Positions 1-6,900 of a DNA stretch of 8,738 bases are shown in pieces (position 1 is the stretch's first letter; every line of letters starts with the position of its first letter). Both the position numbers and the translations under genes were made by a program. The stretch is from Alphaproteobacteria bacterium (lineage in GTDB: Bacteria; Pseudomonadota; Alphaproteobacteria; Kiloniellales; J153): positions 1 through 8,738 of the forward strand of contig RFLL01000080.1 in assembly GCA_003693905.1 (NCBI GenBank), written 5' to 3'. The notes under the pieces were generated by a model. That model did no database searches. It was not told the origin of the DNA and saw only the letters and a program-made list of their open reading frames with translations.

Positions 1-1
1 C

Positions 2-799
2 TATCCGGCCAGTCCTTTTGGCACCCTGGCGCATGTCGGCCCGATGACCCGCACCGTCGCCGATGCCGCCCTCATGCTGACCGTCATCGCCGAACCGGAC
101 GTGCGCGACTGGTATGCACTGCCGAGCGAGACGGGCCACGGCGCAGCCGACTATACCCACGGGCTCGAACGCGGCGTCGAAGGATTCCGGATCGCCTTCA
201 GCCCGACCCTGGGCGGTCACCGGGTCGATCCCGAGGTCGCGAAGCTGGTTGCCGCGGCGGCCCGACGCTTCGAGGACCTGGGCGCCCATGTCGAGGAAGT
301 GGACCCGGATCTGCCCGACTGTGCGGCGCCGTTCCGCACCCACTGGTTTGCCGGCGCCGCCAACCTGCTGGCCGCGTTCGACCGCAAGGCCAAGGCCATG
401 ATGGACCCCGGGCTGGTGGAAATCGCGGCCGAAGGCGCGCGGATCGGGTTGCTCGAATACCTGGGCGCGGTCAAACAGCGCGAAGCGATCGGTCTGGCCA
501 TGAACCTTTTTCACGAAACCTACGACCTGCTGCTGACGCCGACGCTGCCGATCCCGGCGTTCGCGGCCGGGCTGGAGCGGCCCAAGGACGGCGACCAGGA
601 ACGCTGGACCGACTGGACGCCATTTTCCTATCCCTTCAACCTGACCCGCCAGCCCGCGGCCAGCGTGCCCTGCGGCCTGACCGCCGACGGCCTGCCGGTC
701 GGGTTGCAGATCGTCGGACCGCTCTACCGCGACGCCAAGGTTCTGCGCGCCGCCCGCGCCTTCGAATCGGCGGCGCCGTTCGCTCTGCCGCAGTTGTAG
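2..799 (+). CDS. Amidase-signature family hydrolase, C-terminal part (5' end outside window)
   Basis: The reading frame is open from base 2 to a TAG at 797-799, giving 265 residues, so the gene starts upstream of the window. The visible part begins just after the catalytic block of the amidase-signature fold: residues about 1-23 read YPASPFGTLAHVGPMTRTVA then DAA, the usual segment that follows the glycine/serine-rich signature. Near the C-terminus are LLLTPTLPIPA (about residues 178-188) and PAASVPCGLTADGLPVGLQI (about 218-237), both typical of GatA-like amidases. Family members hydrolyse amide bonds with a Ser-cisSer-Lys triad in the cytoplasm. That triad lies upstream and cannot be checked here. 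It could be a stand-alone amidase or a GatA paralogue; no gatB or gatC neighbour is visible, so I favour a stand-alone amidase of unknown substrate. An internal ATG at 44 is in frame but lies inside the conserved domain and is not the start. Confidence 0.9.
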   Translation, partial: YPASPFGTLAHVGPMTRTVADAALMLTVIAEPDVRDWYALPSETGHGAADYTHGLERGVEGFRIAFSPTLGGHRVDPEVAKLVAAAARRFEDLGAHVEEVDPDLPDCAAPFRTHWFAGAANLLAAFDRKAKAMMDPGLVEIAAEGARIGLLEYLGAVKQREAIGLAMNLFHETYDLLLTPTLPIPAFAAGLERPKDGDQERWTDWTPFSYPFNLTRQPAASVPCGLTADGLPVGLQIVGPLYRDAKVLRAARAFESAAPFALPQL

Positions 800-889
800 A
801 GCCCTCCACCTGCGGCCACGGGCAAGCGATACCCGCCGAGGCGGAGCAGGACGCCTTTTCCCGCGACAAGTGCACGGTTGGATTTTCAG

Positions 890-913
890 GCTCCGGCGCC
901 GTGCGTCCGGAGC
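890..913 (+). terminator. Perfect 7-bp inverted repeat downstream of the amidase gene, possible terminator stem
   Basis: GCTCCGG at 890-896 and CCGGAGC at 907-913 are perfect reverse complements around a 10-base loop, 90 bases after the amidase stop. There is no T-run after the stem, so it is not a standard intrinsic terminator. It may be a Rho-dependent end, an mRNA-stabilising hairpin, or chance in GC-rich DNA. Confidence 0.3.
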
Positions 914-932
914 GTGTGACTCCTGCGCCGCT

Positions 933-953
933 TTAAGGTTAAATTAAAGTTAA
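933..953 (+). promoter_or_regulatory. Two interlocking TTAA-N7-TTAA motifs (CtrA-type binding sites)
   Basis: TTAA occurs at 933-936, 939-942, 944-947 and 950-953. The first and third are separated by exactly 7 bases, as are the second and fourth, so two full TTAA-N7-TTAA boxes overlap, offset by 6 bp. The repeat unit GTTAAATT recurs at 938-945 and 949-956, an 11-bp period. TTAA-N7-TTAA is the described recognition sequence of the alphaproteobacterial response regulator CtrA, which activates the Flp-type pilin gene pilA in Caulobacter. The sites lie 115 to 135 bp upstream of the pilin start. The motif match is seen; binding is inferred. The area is AT-rich, so chance matches are easier here than elsewhere in the window. 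Confidence 0.5.
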
Positions 954-967
954 ATTCTCTTTTTCAT

Positions 968-973
968 TAATAT
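968..973 (+). promoter_or_regulatory. Possible second -10 element just downstream of the CtrA-type boxes
   Basis: TAATAT at 968-973 lies 14 bp after the second CtrA-type box. It sits within a 10-bp palindrome, TTAATATTAA, at 967-976. If a CtrA-type activator takes the place of a -35 element, transcription could start near 980 and give a leader of about 88 bases before the pilin. The call rests only on spacing and on a hexamer matching four of six consensus positions. Confidence 0.25.
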
Positions 974-1008
974 TAACGCGCATTTACTTAACGAACTAAT
1001 AAATTTAT

Positions 1009-1037
1009 TTGACATTTGCACAAATATTTCTTAATAT
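1009..1037 (+). promoter_or_regulatory. Sigma70-type promoter for the Flp pilin gene
   Basis: TTGACA at 1009-1014 matches the consensus -35 element exactly. It is followed by a 17-base spacer and TAATAT at 1032-1037, which matches the -10 consensus at four of six positions. Predicted transcription would begin near 1044, leaving a short leader of about 24 bases before the pilin ATG. The promoter sits in the most AT-rich stretch of an otherwise GC-rich window, which supports a real regulatory region. Confidence 0.6.
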
Positions 1038-1038
1038 T

Positions 1039-1068
1039 TGATCAACCAACGCATGGGGAGGTTGATCA
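1039..1068 (+). repeat. Perfect 9-bp inverted repeat running into the pilin start codon
   Basis: TGATCAACC at 1039-1047 and GGTTGATCA at 1060-1068 are exact reverse complements separated by 12 bases. The right arm contains the last two bases of the Shine-Dalgarno sequence GGGGAGG (1055-1061) and ends on the A of the pilin ATG. In an RNA that starts upstream of 1039 the stem would partly mask the ribosome binding site. In DNA it could be an operator just downstream of the -10 element. An RNA starting near 1044 would lack part of the left arm. Confidence 0.5.
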
Positions 1069-1253
1069 TGCGCACGAAATTCCGTCTCTTCCTGAAAGAT
1101 CGCTCCGGGGCCTCGGCGATCGAATATGCCGTCATCGCCGGAATCGTCTCCGTGGCCGGGTTCGGCGCCTTGATGCAGACCGGCGGCTCGTTGCAGGCAC
1201 TGCTTGATTCGGTCTCGCTCATGCTGATCAACCTCAGCACCCTGCCCCTGTAA
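1068..1253 (+). CDS. flp: Flp/type IVb pilin subunit (Flp family)
   Basis: A 61-residue protein with the layout of Flp/Fap pilins: a short basic leader (MRTKFRLFLKDRSG), then a prepilin peptidase site after Gly14, giving a mature start ASAIEYAVIAG with Glu at +5 and Tyr at +6, the family hallmark. A hydrophobic helix (about 19-39) and a second short hydrophobic tail follow. Mature Flp pilins are assembled by the Tad/Cpa machinery into thin adhesive pili at the cell surface. The start at 1068 is preferred because GGGGAGG (1055-1061) precedes it by 6 bases; a TTG at 1038 in the same frame lies next to the promoter and would add ten atypical residues. No tad/cpa assembly, secretin or prepilin peptidase gene is in the window, so this copy is solitary here. 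The CtrA-type boxes and promoter upstream suggest cell-cycle-linked control, as known for pilA of Caulobacter. Confidence 0.88.
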   Translation: MRTKFRLFLKDRSGASAIEYAVIAGIVSVAGFGALMQTGGSLQALLDSVSLMLINLSTLPL

Positions 1254-1323
1254 GCCGTTCCGGCGCGCGCACCGCCTTCCTTGTCTCCGCGAATCTTCGC
1301 CGGTGCGATCTCCACCACCCCGT

Positions 1324-1352
1324 GGCCGGCTCTGCCTCCGGGGATGCCGGCC
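1324..1352 (+). terminator. GC-rich stem-loop after the pilin gene, possible terminator
   Basis: GGCCGGC (1324-1330) and GCCGGCC (1346-1352) form a perfect 7-bp inverted repeat with a 15-base loop, 71 bases after the pilin stop. A 9-base direct repeat, GCCTCCGGG, lies in the loop (1334-1342) and again at 1359-1367. There is no clear T-run, so termination is only a possibility. Confidence 0.3.
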
Positions 1353-1466
1353 GGCCCCGCCTCCGGGTGTTTGCTCCCCCTCTGGCCAATCCGCCCGATC
1401 GTAACCATTTTTACCGTAGTTCGACCCCACAATGGCGTCGAACAGAGGATCTAGCGCGCAGCCATC

Positions 1467-1483
1467 CGGCCGGTTCCCGGCCG
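1467..1483 (+). repeat. Short GC hairpin in the fad leader
   Basis: CGGCCGG (1467-1473) and CCGGCCG (1477-1483) are perfect reverse complements with a 3-base loop (TTC). The stem would be very stable in RNA. No T-run follows, so it is not a standard terminator. It lies about 90 bases before the thiolase start; its role is unknown. Confidence 0.4.
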
Positions 1484-1503
1484 AGGCAGGGACTGCGTGG
1501 CAA

Positions 1504-1525
1504 GGTTGGTTCGAGGTTGCTTCGA
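1504..1525 (+). repeat. 11-bp tandem repeat upstream of the thiolase gene
   Basis: GGTTGGTTCGA (1504-1514) is followed immediately by GGTTGCTTCGA (1515-1525), with one mismatch. The 11-bp period is about one helical turn, so both units would face the same side of the DNA. It lies 47 bp upstream of the thiolase start and could be an activator or repressor site for the fad operon, or chance. Confidence 0.4.
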
Positions 1526-1572
1526 GTCTGAATCAGGGGGGCGTGTCCCCGTCAAGCCGTGGAGTCGAGCCC

Positions 1573-2715
1573 ATGCAGCGTCCGGTGGTCATCGCGGGTT
1601 ATGCCCGTTCCCCGTTCCATTTCGCCGGCAAGGGGGCGCTGGTCAAGATGCGCCCCGACGAGCTTGCGGCCCAGGTCGTGCGCGGCCTGCTCGAGAGAAC
1701 CGGCGTGGAACCGGCGGATATCGAGGACCTGATCGTCGGCTGCGCCTTTCCCGAAGGGGAACAGGGCCTCAATGTCGCCCGTCTGATCGGGTTTCTGTCC
1801 GACCTGCCGCTGTCGGTTGCCGGGGTCACCGTCAACCGCTTCTGCGGCTCGTCGATGCAGGCAATCCACATCGCCGCCGGACAGATCCAGATGGGCGCCG
1901 GCGAGGTCTTCATCTGCGCCGGCGTTGAATCGATGAGCCGGGTGCCGATGGCCGGCTTCAACCCGATGCTCAACCCCGGCCTCGCCGAACGTTTTCCCCA
2001 GGCCTACGTCTCGATGGGCGAAACGGCGGAGAACGTGGCCGCCAAGTACGGCATTCCCCGCCAGCGTCAGGAAGCGTTTGCCCTGGAAAGCCACTGCCGC
2101 GCCGCCGCCGCCCGGGCCGAGGGCCGGCTGCGCGAGGAGATCGTACCGGTGCGCCGTGGCAACGAGACGGTGGACGCCGACGGTTGCATCCGCCCTGATA
2201 CCACGGCCGAGGCCCTGGCCGATCTGAAGCCCGCCTTCAAGGCCGATGGCACGGTGACCGCGGGCACCTCGTCACCGCTGACCGACGGCGCGGCCGCGGT
2301 CCTGGTGACGAGCGAGGACTACGCCAGGGCGCACGGGCTCAAGCCCTTGGCGCGCCTGCGCGCGGTGGCGGTCGCCGGCTGCGCGCCGGAGATCATGGGC
2401 ATCGGCCCCGTAGTTGCCACCCGCAAGGCGCTGGCCCGCGCCGGCCTCGACACCGGCGACATCGACGTGATCGAGCTCAACGAAGCCTTCGCCTCCCAGG
2501 CGCTGGCCTGCATCGACGAGCTGAAGCTCGACCCGGCGCGCATCAACATCGACGGCGGCGCCATTGCGCTGGGCCATCCGCTGGGGGCGACCGGCGCGCG
2601 CATCACCGGCAAGGCGGCGCAGATCATGCAGCGCGAAGGCAAGGCCCTGGCGCTGGCCACCCAGTGCATCGGCGGCGGTCAGGGCATCGCGACGGTGCTG
2701 GAGGCCGTGGCATGA
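1573..2715 (+). CDS. fadA: Acetyl-CoA C-acyltransferase (beta-oxidation thiolase)
   Basis: A 380-residue thiolase-superfamily enzyme, close to the usual length of about 390. It cleaves 3-ketoacyl-CoA with CoA to acetyl-CoA plus a shortened acyl-CoA, the last step of beta-oxidation. The nucleophilic cysteine is Cys91 in VNRFCGSSMQA; NEAF is at 303-306, the catalytic His at 335 in GHPLGATGAR, and the second catalytic Cys at 365 in CIGGGQG. All key motifs are intact. The start at 1573 is chosen because GGAG (1561-1564) precedes it by 8 bases and the protein then begins MQRPVVIAGYARSPF, the normal thiolase N-terminus; the frame is open further upstream to 1432 but reads as non-family sequence. 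Its stop overlaps the next gene by ATGA, so the two are probably translationally coupled and form a multienzyme unit. It could instead be a biosynthetic acetoacetyl-CoA thiolase, but the neighbours argue for degradation. Confidence 0.93.
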   Translation: MQRPVVIAGYARSPFHFAGKGALVKMRPDELAAQVVRGLLERTGVEPADIEDLIVGCAFPEGEQGLNVARLIGFLSDLPLSVAGVTVNRFCGSSMQAIHIAAGQIQMGAGEVFICAGVESMSRVPMAGFNPMLNPGLAERFPQAYVSMGETAENVAAKYGIPRQRQEAFALESHCRAAAARAEGRLREEIVPVRRGNETVDADGCIRPDTTAEALADLKPAFKADGTVTAGTSSPLTDGAAAVLVTSEDYARAHGLKPLARLRAVAVAGCAPEIMGIGPVVATRKALARAGLDTGDIDVIELNEAFASQALACIDELKLDPARINIDGGAIALGHPLGATGARITGKAAQIMQREGKALALATQCIGGGQGIATVLEAVA

Positions 2716-5060
2716 CCATTACCAGGGCCGCCGTCATCGGCGCCGGCGTGATGGGCAGCGGCATCGCCGCCCATCTTGCCAACGCCGGGGTTTCGGTTCT
2801 TCTTCTCGACGTCCCCGGCGGCACCCCGGGCAATGCTCCGGGTAGGCGCAACGCGCTGGCCGCAGGCGCCATCCAGCGCATGCTCAAGGCTGATCCCGCG
2901 CCCTTCATGCACAAGCGCTTCGCGCGCCGGATCACCCCCGGCAACACCGAAGACGACCTGCCGCGCCTGGCCGAGGTCGACTGGATCATCGAGGCGGTGG
3001 TCGAGGACCTGGACGTCAAGCAGGACCTCTACCGCCGCATCGAGGCGGTGCGTCGGGACGGCTCCATCGTCTCCTCGAACACCTCCACCCTGCCGCTGGC
3101 GCGTCTCGTCGCCGGCCTGCCGGCGCGCTTTGTCGAAGATTTCCTGATCACCCACTTCTTCAACCCGCCGCGCTACATGCGCCTGCTCGAACTGGTCGCC
3201 GGCCCGCATACGCGCGCCGAAGCGGTGGCGACGATTCGCGACTTCGCCGACCGGCACCTCGGCAAGGGTGTCGTCATGTGCCACGACACCCCCGGCTTCG
3301 TGGCCAACCGGATCGGCAGCTTCTGGCTGCAATGTGCGGTGGTTGCGGCCCTCGATCTGGGCTTAAGCGTCGAAGAGGCCGATGCGGTGATGAGCCGGCC
3401 GGTCGGCATCCCCAAAACCGGGGTCTTCGGTCTGCTCGATCTCGTCGGCCTCGATCTGATGCCACGCGTCGATGCCAGCCTGGCCGCCGCCCTGCCGAAG
3501 GATGACGCCTATCACGCCATTCGCCGGCCGTGGCCGCTGCTCGAGCGCCTGATCGCCGAGGGCTATACCGGGCGCAAGGGCAAGGGTGGGTTCTATCGCC
3601 TCGATACCAGCACCGGCCAGCGTATCAAGCAGGCGATCGACCTCAAGACCGGTACTTACGCCGCGGCCGCCAAACCGGTGCTGGAGAGCCTGCAAATGAG
3701 CAGAAGCGGCGGTCTCAAGGCGCTGGTCGAACATCCCGACCGCGGCGGCCGTTATGCCTGGAGCGTACTGTCGCAGGTATTCGCCTATGCCGCCGCCCAC
3801 GTACCGGAAATCGCCGACACCATCGTCGATGTCGATCGGGCGCTGAAGCTCGGATACAATTGGAAATATGGCCCGTTCGAACTGATCGACCGGCTTGGGC
3901 CCGCCTATGTCGCCCGGCGCCTGGCCGAAGACGGCCGCGAGGTACCGACGCTCTTGCGCACCGCCGCCGAGGCCGGCGCCTTCTACCGGGTGGAAGGCGG
4001 CCGGCGCCGGTATCTGGAGGTCTCCGGCGACTACCGCGACGTGCCGCGCCCCGAGGGCGTGCTGTTGCTGGAGGACGTCAAGCTGGCCTCGACGCCGCTG
4101 GCGCGCAACGGCTCGGCGAGCCTGTGGGACATCGGCGACGGCGTCGTCTGCCTCGAGGTCCACACCAAGCTCAACACCATCGACCCCGACGTCATCGCGA
4201 TGATCGAAACCGCAATCAGGACGATCACCGGGAGCGACGCCTACCGGGCACTGGTCGTCTACAACGAGGGCGAGCACTTCTCGGCCGGGGCCAATCTCGG
4301 CCTCGCCCTGTTCGCCGCCAACACCGGCATGTGGCCGATGATCGAAAGCATGGTCGAGCAGGGGCAGAAGGCCTACCGCAAGCTGAAGGGTGCGCCGTTT
4401 CCGGTGGTGGCCGCACCGTCGGGGCTGGCGCTCGGCGGCGGCTGCGAAATTCTGCTCAACGCCGATGCGGTACAGGCCCACGCCGAAAGCTATGTCGGGC
4501 TGGTCGAGGCCGGGGTCGGGGTGGTGCCGGCGTGGAGCGGCTGCACCGAGCTGCTGAGCCGCCTGGCCGCCGATCCGAAGCGCCCCGGGGGACCGATGCC
4601 GCCGGTCATCGCCGCCTTCGAGACGATCGGCATGGCCAAGGTCGCCAAATCGGCGTTCGAGGCGCGCGACCTCGGCTTCCTGCGCGAGTCCGACGGCATC
4701 ACCTTCAATCGCGAACGTCTGCTGGCCGACGCCAAGGCCAGGGCGCTGGAACTGGCCGCCGACTACCAGCCGCCGGCCCCGGCGGAACTCGTTCTGCCGG
4801 GGCCCTCGGGCAAGGCGACGCTGGATTTCGCCGTGCGTGACCTGCGCGCCAAAGGGGTGGCCACCGAACACGACACCCGGGTCGCCGCCGCCCTGGCCGA
4901 GGTCCTGACCGGCGGTCCCGGCGCCGACCACACCGAGCCGGTGCCCGCGGACACCGTGCTGGCGCTGGAGAGGCGCGCCTTCATGGCGCTGGTGCGCACC
5001 GAGGCGACGCTGGCGCGCATGGAGCACACGCTGGAAACCGGCAAGCCCCTGAGAAACTAG
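2712..5060 (+). CDS. fadN: 3-hydroxyacyl-CoA dehydrogenase / enoyl-CoA hydratase fusion (FadN type)
   Basis: A 782-residue bifunctional beta-oxidation enzyme with the dehydrogenase first and the hydratase last, the reverse of E. coli FadB/FadJ and the order of Bacillus FadN (YusL, about 790 residues). Residues 6-190 form the NAD-binding domain with GAGVMG at 10-15; His148 in ITHFFNPP and Glu160 in LLELV fit the catalytic His-Glu pair. C-terminal dehydrogenase domains span about 192-430. The crotonase domain (about 465-670) has the oxyanion-hole segment HFSAGANLG (522-530), LALGGGCE with Glu579, and Glu599, spaced 20 residues apart like the two catalytic glutamates of rat enoyl-CoA hydratase. 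The product hydrates 2-enoyl-CoA and oxidises the 3-hydroxyacyl-CoA with NAD+. The start at 2712 overlaps the fadA stop (ATGA) and has GGAGG at 2700-2704, 7 bases upstream, inside fadA. An in-frame extension to 2664 is fadA coding sequence in another frame. Confidence 0.94.
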   Translation: MTITRAAVIGAGVMGSGIAAHLANAGVSVLLLDVPGGTPGNAPGRRNALAAGAIQRMLKADPAPFMHKRFARRITPGNTEDDLPRLAEVDWIIEAVVEDLDVKQDLYRRIEAVRRDGSIVSSNTSTLPLARLVAGLPARFVEDFLITHFFNPPRYMRLLELVAGPHTRAEAVATIRDFADRHLGKGVVMCHDTPGFVANRIGSFWLQCAVVAALDLGLSVEEADAVMSRPVGIPKTGVFGLLDLVGLDLMPRVDASLAAALPKDDAYHAIRRPWPLLERLIAEGYTGRKGKGGFYRLDTSTGQRIKQAIDLKTGTYAAAAKPVLESLQMSRSGGLKALVEHPDRGGRYAWSVLSQVFAYAAAHVPEIADTIVDVDRALKLGYNWKYGPFELIDRLGPAYVARRLAEDGREVPTLLRTAAEAGAFYRVEGGRRRYLEVSGDYRDVPRPEGVLLLEDVKLASTPLARNGSASLWDIGDGVVCLEVHTKLNTIDPDVIAMIETAIRTITGSDAYRALVVYNEGEHFSAGANLGLALFAANTGMWPMIESMVEQGQKAYRKLKGAPFPVVAAPSGLALGGGCEILLNADAVQAHAESYVGLVEAGVGVVPAWSGCTELLSRLAADPKRPGGPMPPVIAAFETIGMAKVAKSAFEARDLGFLRESDGITFNRERLLADAKARALELAADYQPPAPAELVLPGPSGKATLDFAVRDLRAKGVATEHDTRVAAALAEVLTGGPGADHTEPVPADTVLALERRAFMALVRTEATLARMEHTLETGKPLRN

Positions 5061-5088
5061 GGAATCAGGAACCGAGGAAACGCGCGCC

Positions 5089-6894
5089 ATGGTCACTTAC
5101 GCTGCGCCGCTCGAAGACATCCGCTTCGGCCTCTACGACCTGTGGGACTACGAGGCCCGGGTCGCTGCCCTGCCCGGCTACGAGGATGCCAGCCGCGACG
5201 TCGTCGACGCGGTTCTGGAGGAAGCGGCCAAGCTGTGCGTCAACGAGCTGCTGCCTCTCAATCGCAGCGGCGACGAGGAGGGATGCAGATTCGAAAACGG
5301 CATCGTGCGCACGCCCAGCGGCTTCAAGGAGGCCTACCGCACCTTCGCCGACGGCGGCTGGTGCGGTCTGTCGTGCGATCCCGCCTACGGTGGCCAGGGC
5401 CTGCCCAAGACGTTGCAGTTCATCGTCGAAGAGCTGATCTGCTCGACCAATCTCAGCTTCGGCACCTATCCGGGCTTGAGTCACGGCGCCTACAATGCCT
5501 TGGCGCTGCACGGCACCGATGCCCAGAAGGCGCTCTATCTGCCCAAACTGGTCGACGGAAGCTGGTCCGGCACCATGTGCCTGACCGAACCGCAGTGCGG
5601 CACCGATCTCGGCCTGATCCGCACCAGGGCGGTGCCGAACGGCGCCGCCGGTCCCGACGGATCACCGGCCTACAGGATCACCGGCACCAAGATCTTCATC
5701 TCCGCCGGCGAGCACGACCTGACCGAGAACATTCTCCATCTCGTGCTGGCCAAGCTGCCCGACGCGCCGCCGGGTACCAAGGGCATTTCGCTGTTCCTGG
5801 TGCCCAAGTTTCTGGTCCGACCCGACGGCACGCCGGGGCCGCGCAACGGTGTCGCCTGCGGCGCGATCGAGCACAAGATGGGAATCAAGGCATCGTCGAC
5901 CTGCGTCATGAATTTCGAAGACGCCGAGGGCTATCTGGTCGGCCGGCCGCACGGCGGCATGCGCGCCATGTTCACGATGATGAACACGGCCCGCCTGGCG
6001 GTCGGGCTTCAGGGGCTGGGCCTGGCCGAGACCGCCTATCAGTCGGCCGTCGCCTATGCCCGCGAACGCCTTCAGGGACGCGCCCTGCGCGGTCCCAGAG
6101 CACCGGACAAACCGGCCGATCCGATCCTGGTCCACCCCGACGTGCGGCGCATGCTACTGACCATGCGCGCGACCATCGAAGGCACCCGCGCACTGGCCCT
6201 GTGGATCGGCACCGAGGTCGATATCGCCGAACGTCACCCCGACCCGGCACGCCGTCAAGCGGCCGACGACCTGGTGGCACTGATGACGCCGATCATCAAG
6301 GCCTACGGCACCGACATGGGCTTCGAGGCGACCAATCTGGGCGTTCAGGTGTTCGGCGGGCACGGCTACATCCGCGAACACGGCATGGAGCAACTGGTCC
6401 GCGATGCCCGGATCGCCCAGCTCTACGAAGGCACCAACGGGATCCAGGCTCTCGATCTGGTCGGGCGCAAGCTGCCGCGCCACATGGGGCGGTTGCTGCG
6501 CCGCTTCTTCCATCCGGTGCTGGCCTTCATTGAAGACCACCAGGGCGAGGCCGAACTGGCCGAGTTCGTGCTGCCGCTGGCCAAGGCCTTCGGCCGTCTG
6601 CAACAGGCCACCGCCTGGGTCGCCCAGCAGGGCCTGCGCGATCCGGAGGAAGCCGGCGCCGCAGCCAGCGACTATCTGCGCCTGTTCGCCCTGGTCGCGC
6701 TGGCCTACATGTGGGCGCTGAGCGCCAAGACCGTGCTCAAGGTGCCGCAGGAGGAACGCAGCGCCTTCCATCACGCCAAGCTGGCCACCGCGCGGTTCTA
6801 CATGGCCCGCGTTCTGCCCCAGACCTCGTCGCTGTTCGCCGCCATCCACGCCGGTGCGAAACCGATCATGGCGCTCGAGGAAAACTGGTTCTGA
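5089..6894 (+). CDS. fadE: Acyl-CoA dehydrogenase, long C-terminally extended type
   Basis: A 601-residue flavoprotein of the acyl-CoA dehydrogenase family, in the long class (about 590-610) rather than the 380-residue short class. It catalyses the first, FAD-dependent step of beta-oxidation, acyl-CoA to trans-2-enoyl-CoA, passing electrons to ETF. Seen: GGQGLP at 101-106 in the N-terminal helical domain; the flavin-contact segment MCLTEPQCGTDLG (163-175) in the middle beta domain; FGGHGYIREHG (422-432) and AQLYEGTNGIQ (443-453), where Glu447 is at the catalytic-base position; then a C-terminal helical extension (about 475-595) typical of this subgroup. It follows fadN by 28 bases; GAGG at 5074-5077 is 11 bases before the ATG, a rather long spacing, but no better start is available. 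It probably shares the fadA-fadN transcript. Substrate chain length cannot be read from the sequence. Confidence 0.93.
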   Translation: MVTYAAPLEDIRFGLYDLWDYEARVAALPGYEDASRDVVDAVLEEAAKLCVNELLPLNRSGDEEGCRFENGIVRTPSGFKEAYRTFADGGWCGLSCDPAYGGQGLPKTLQFIVEELICSTNLSFGTYPGLSHGAYNALALHGTDAQKALYLPKLVDGSWSGTMCLTEPQCGTDLGLIRTRAVPNGAAGPDGSPAYRITGTKIFISAGEHDLTENILHLVLAKLPDAPPGTKGISLFLVPKFLVRPDGTPGPRNGVACGAIEHKMGIKASSTCVMNFEDAEGYLVGRPHGGMRAMFTMMNTARLAVGLQGLGLAETAYQSAVAYARERLQGRALRGPRAPDKPADPILVHPDVRRMLLTMRATIEGTRALALWIGTEVDIAERHPDPARRQAADDLVALMTPIIKAYGTDMGFEATNLGVQVFGGHGYIREHGMEQLVRDARIAQLYEGTNGIQALDLVGRKLPRHMGRLLRRFFHPVLAFIEDHQGEAELAEFVLPLAKAFGRLQQATAWVAQQGLRDPEEAGAAASDYLRLFALVALAYMWALSAKTVLKVPQEERSAFHHAKLATARFYMARVLPQTSSLFAAIHAGAKPIMALEENWF

Positions 6895-6900
6895 TCCCGG

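Larger units (their letters stand above)
1254..1572 (+). other. Non-coding leader between the pilin and the fad operon
   Basis: 319 bases without a convincing gene. The thiolase frame stays open back to 1432, but that extension lacks a ribosome binding site and family similarity, and I treat it as untranslated. The stretch holds the 1324-1352 stem-loop, a small AT-rich island at 1401-1420, a short GC hairpin at 1467-1483 and an 11-bp tandem repeat at 1504-1525. I could not find a good -35/-10 pair, yet the fad promoter most likely lies here. Confidence 0.6.

Noticed and set aside
1401..1408. GTAACCAT, resembling a CtrA half-site (TTAACCAT)
   Set aside because: Only a half-site with one mismatch, with no second half at the right spacing.
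1005..1432. Minus-strand frames opposite the pilin and its downstream region
   Set aside because: They overlap the pilin and its promoter, are rich in Arg/Gly/Asp typical of shadow frames, and have no supporting ribosome binding site or domain.
1537..1550. GGGGGCGTGTCCCC element as an operator or hairpin before the thiolase
   Set aside because: A four-base G/C inverted repeat is common by chance in this GC-rich DNA, and nothing else supports it.
1432..1572. 47-residue N-terminal extension of the thiolase from the ATG at 1432
   Set aside because: No ribosome binding site at 1432, low-complexity sequence unlike any thiolase, and a well-placed GGAG before the ATG at 1573, where the normal family N-terminus begins.
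2664..2711. 16-residue N-terminal extension of FadN within fadA
   Set aside because: It is fadA coding sequence read in another frame. The ATG at 2712 has GGAGG upstream and directly precedes the Rossmann strand.
3363..5096. 577-codon open frame on the minus strand opposite fadN
   Set aside because: A long antisense frame is expected in high-GC DNA with strong third-position bias. The sequence is low-complexity and matches no family I recognise, while the + strand encodes intact FadN.
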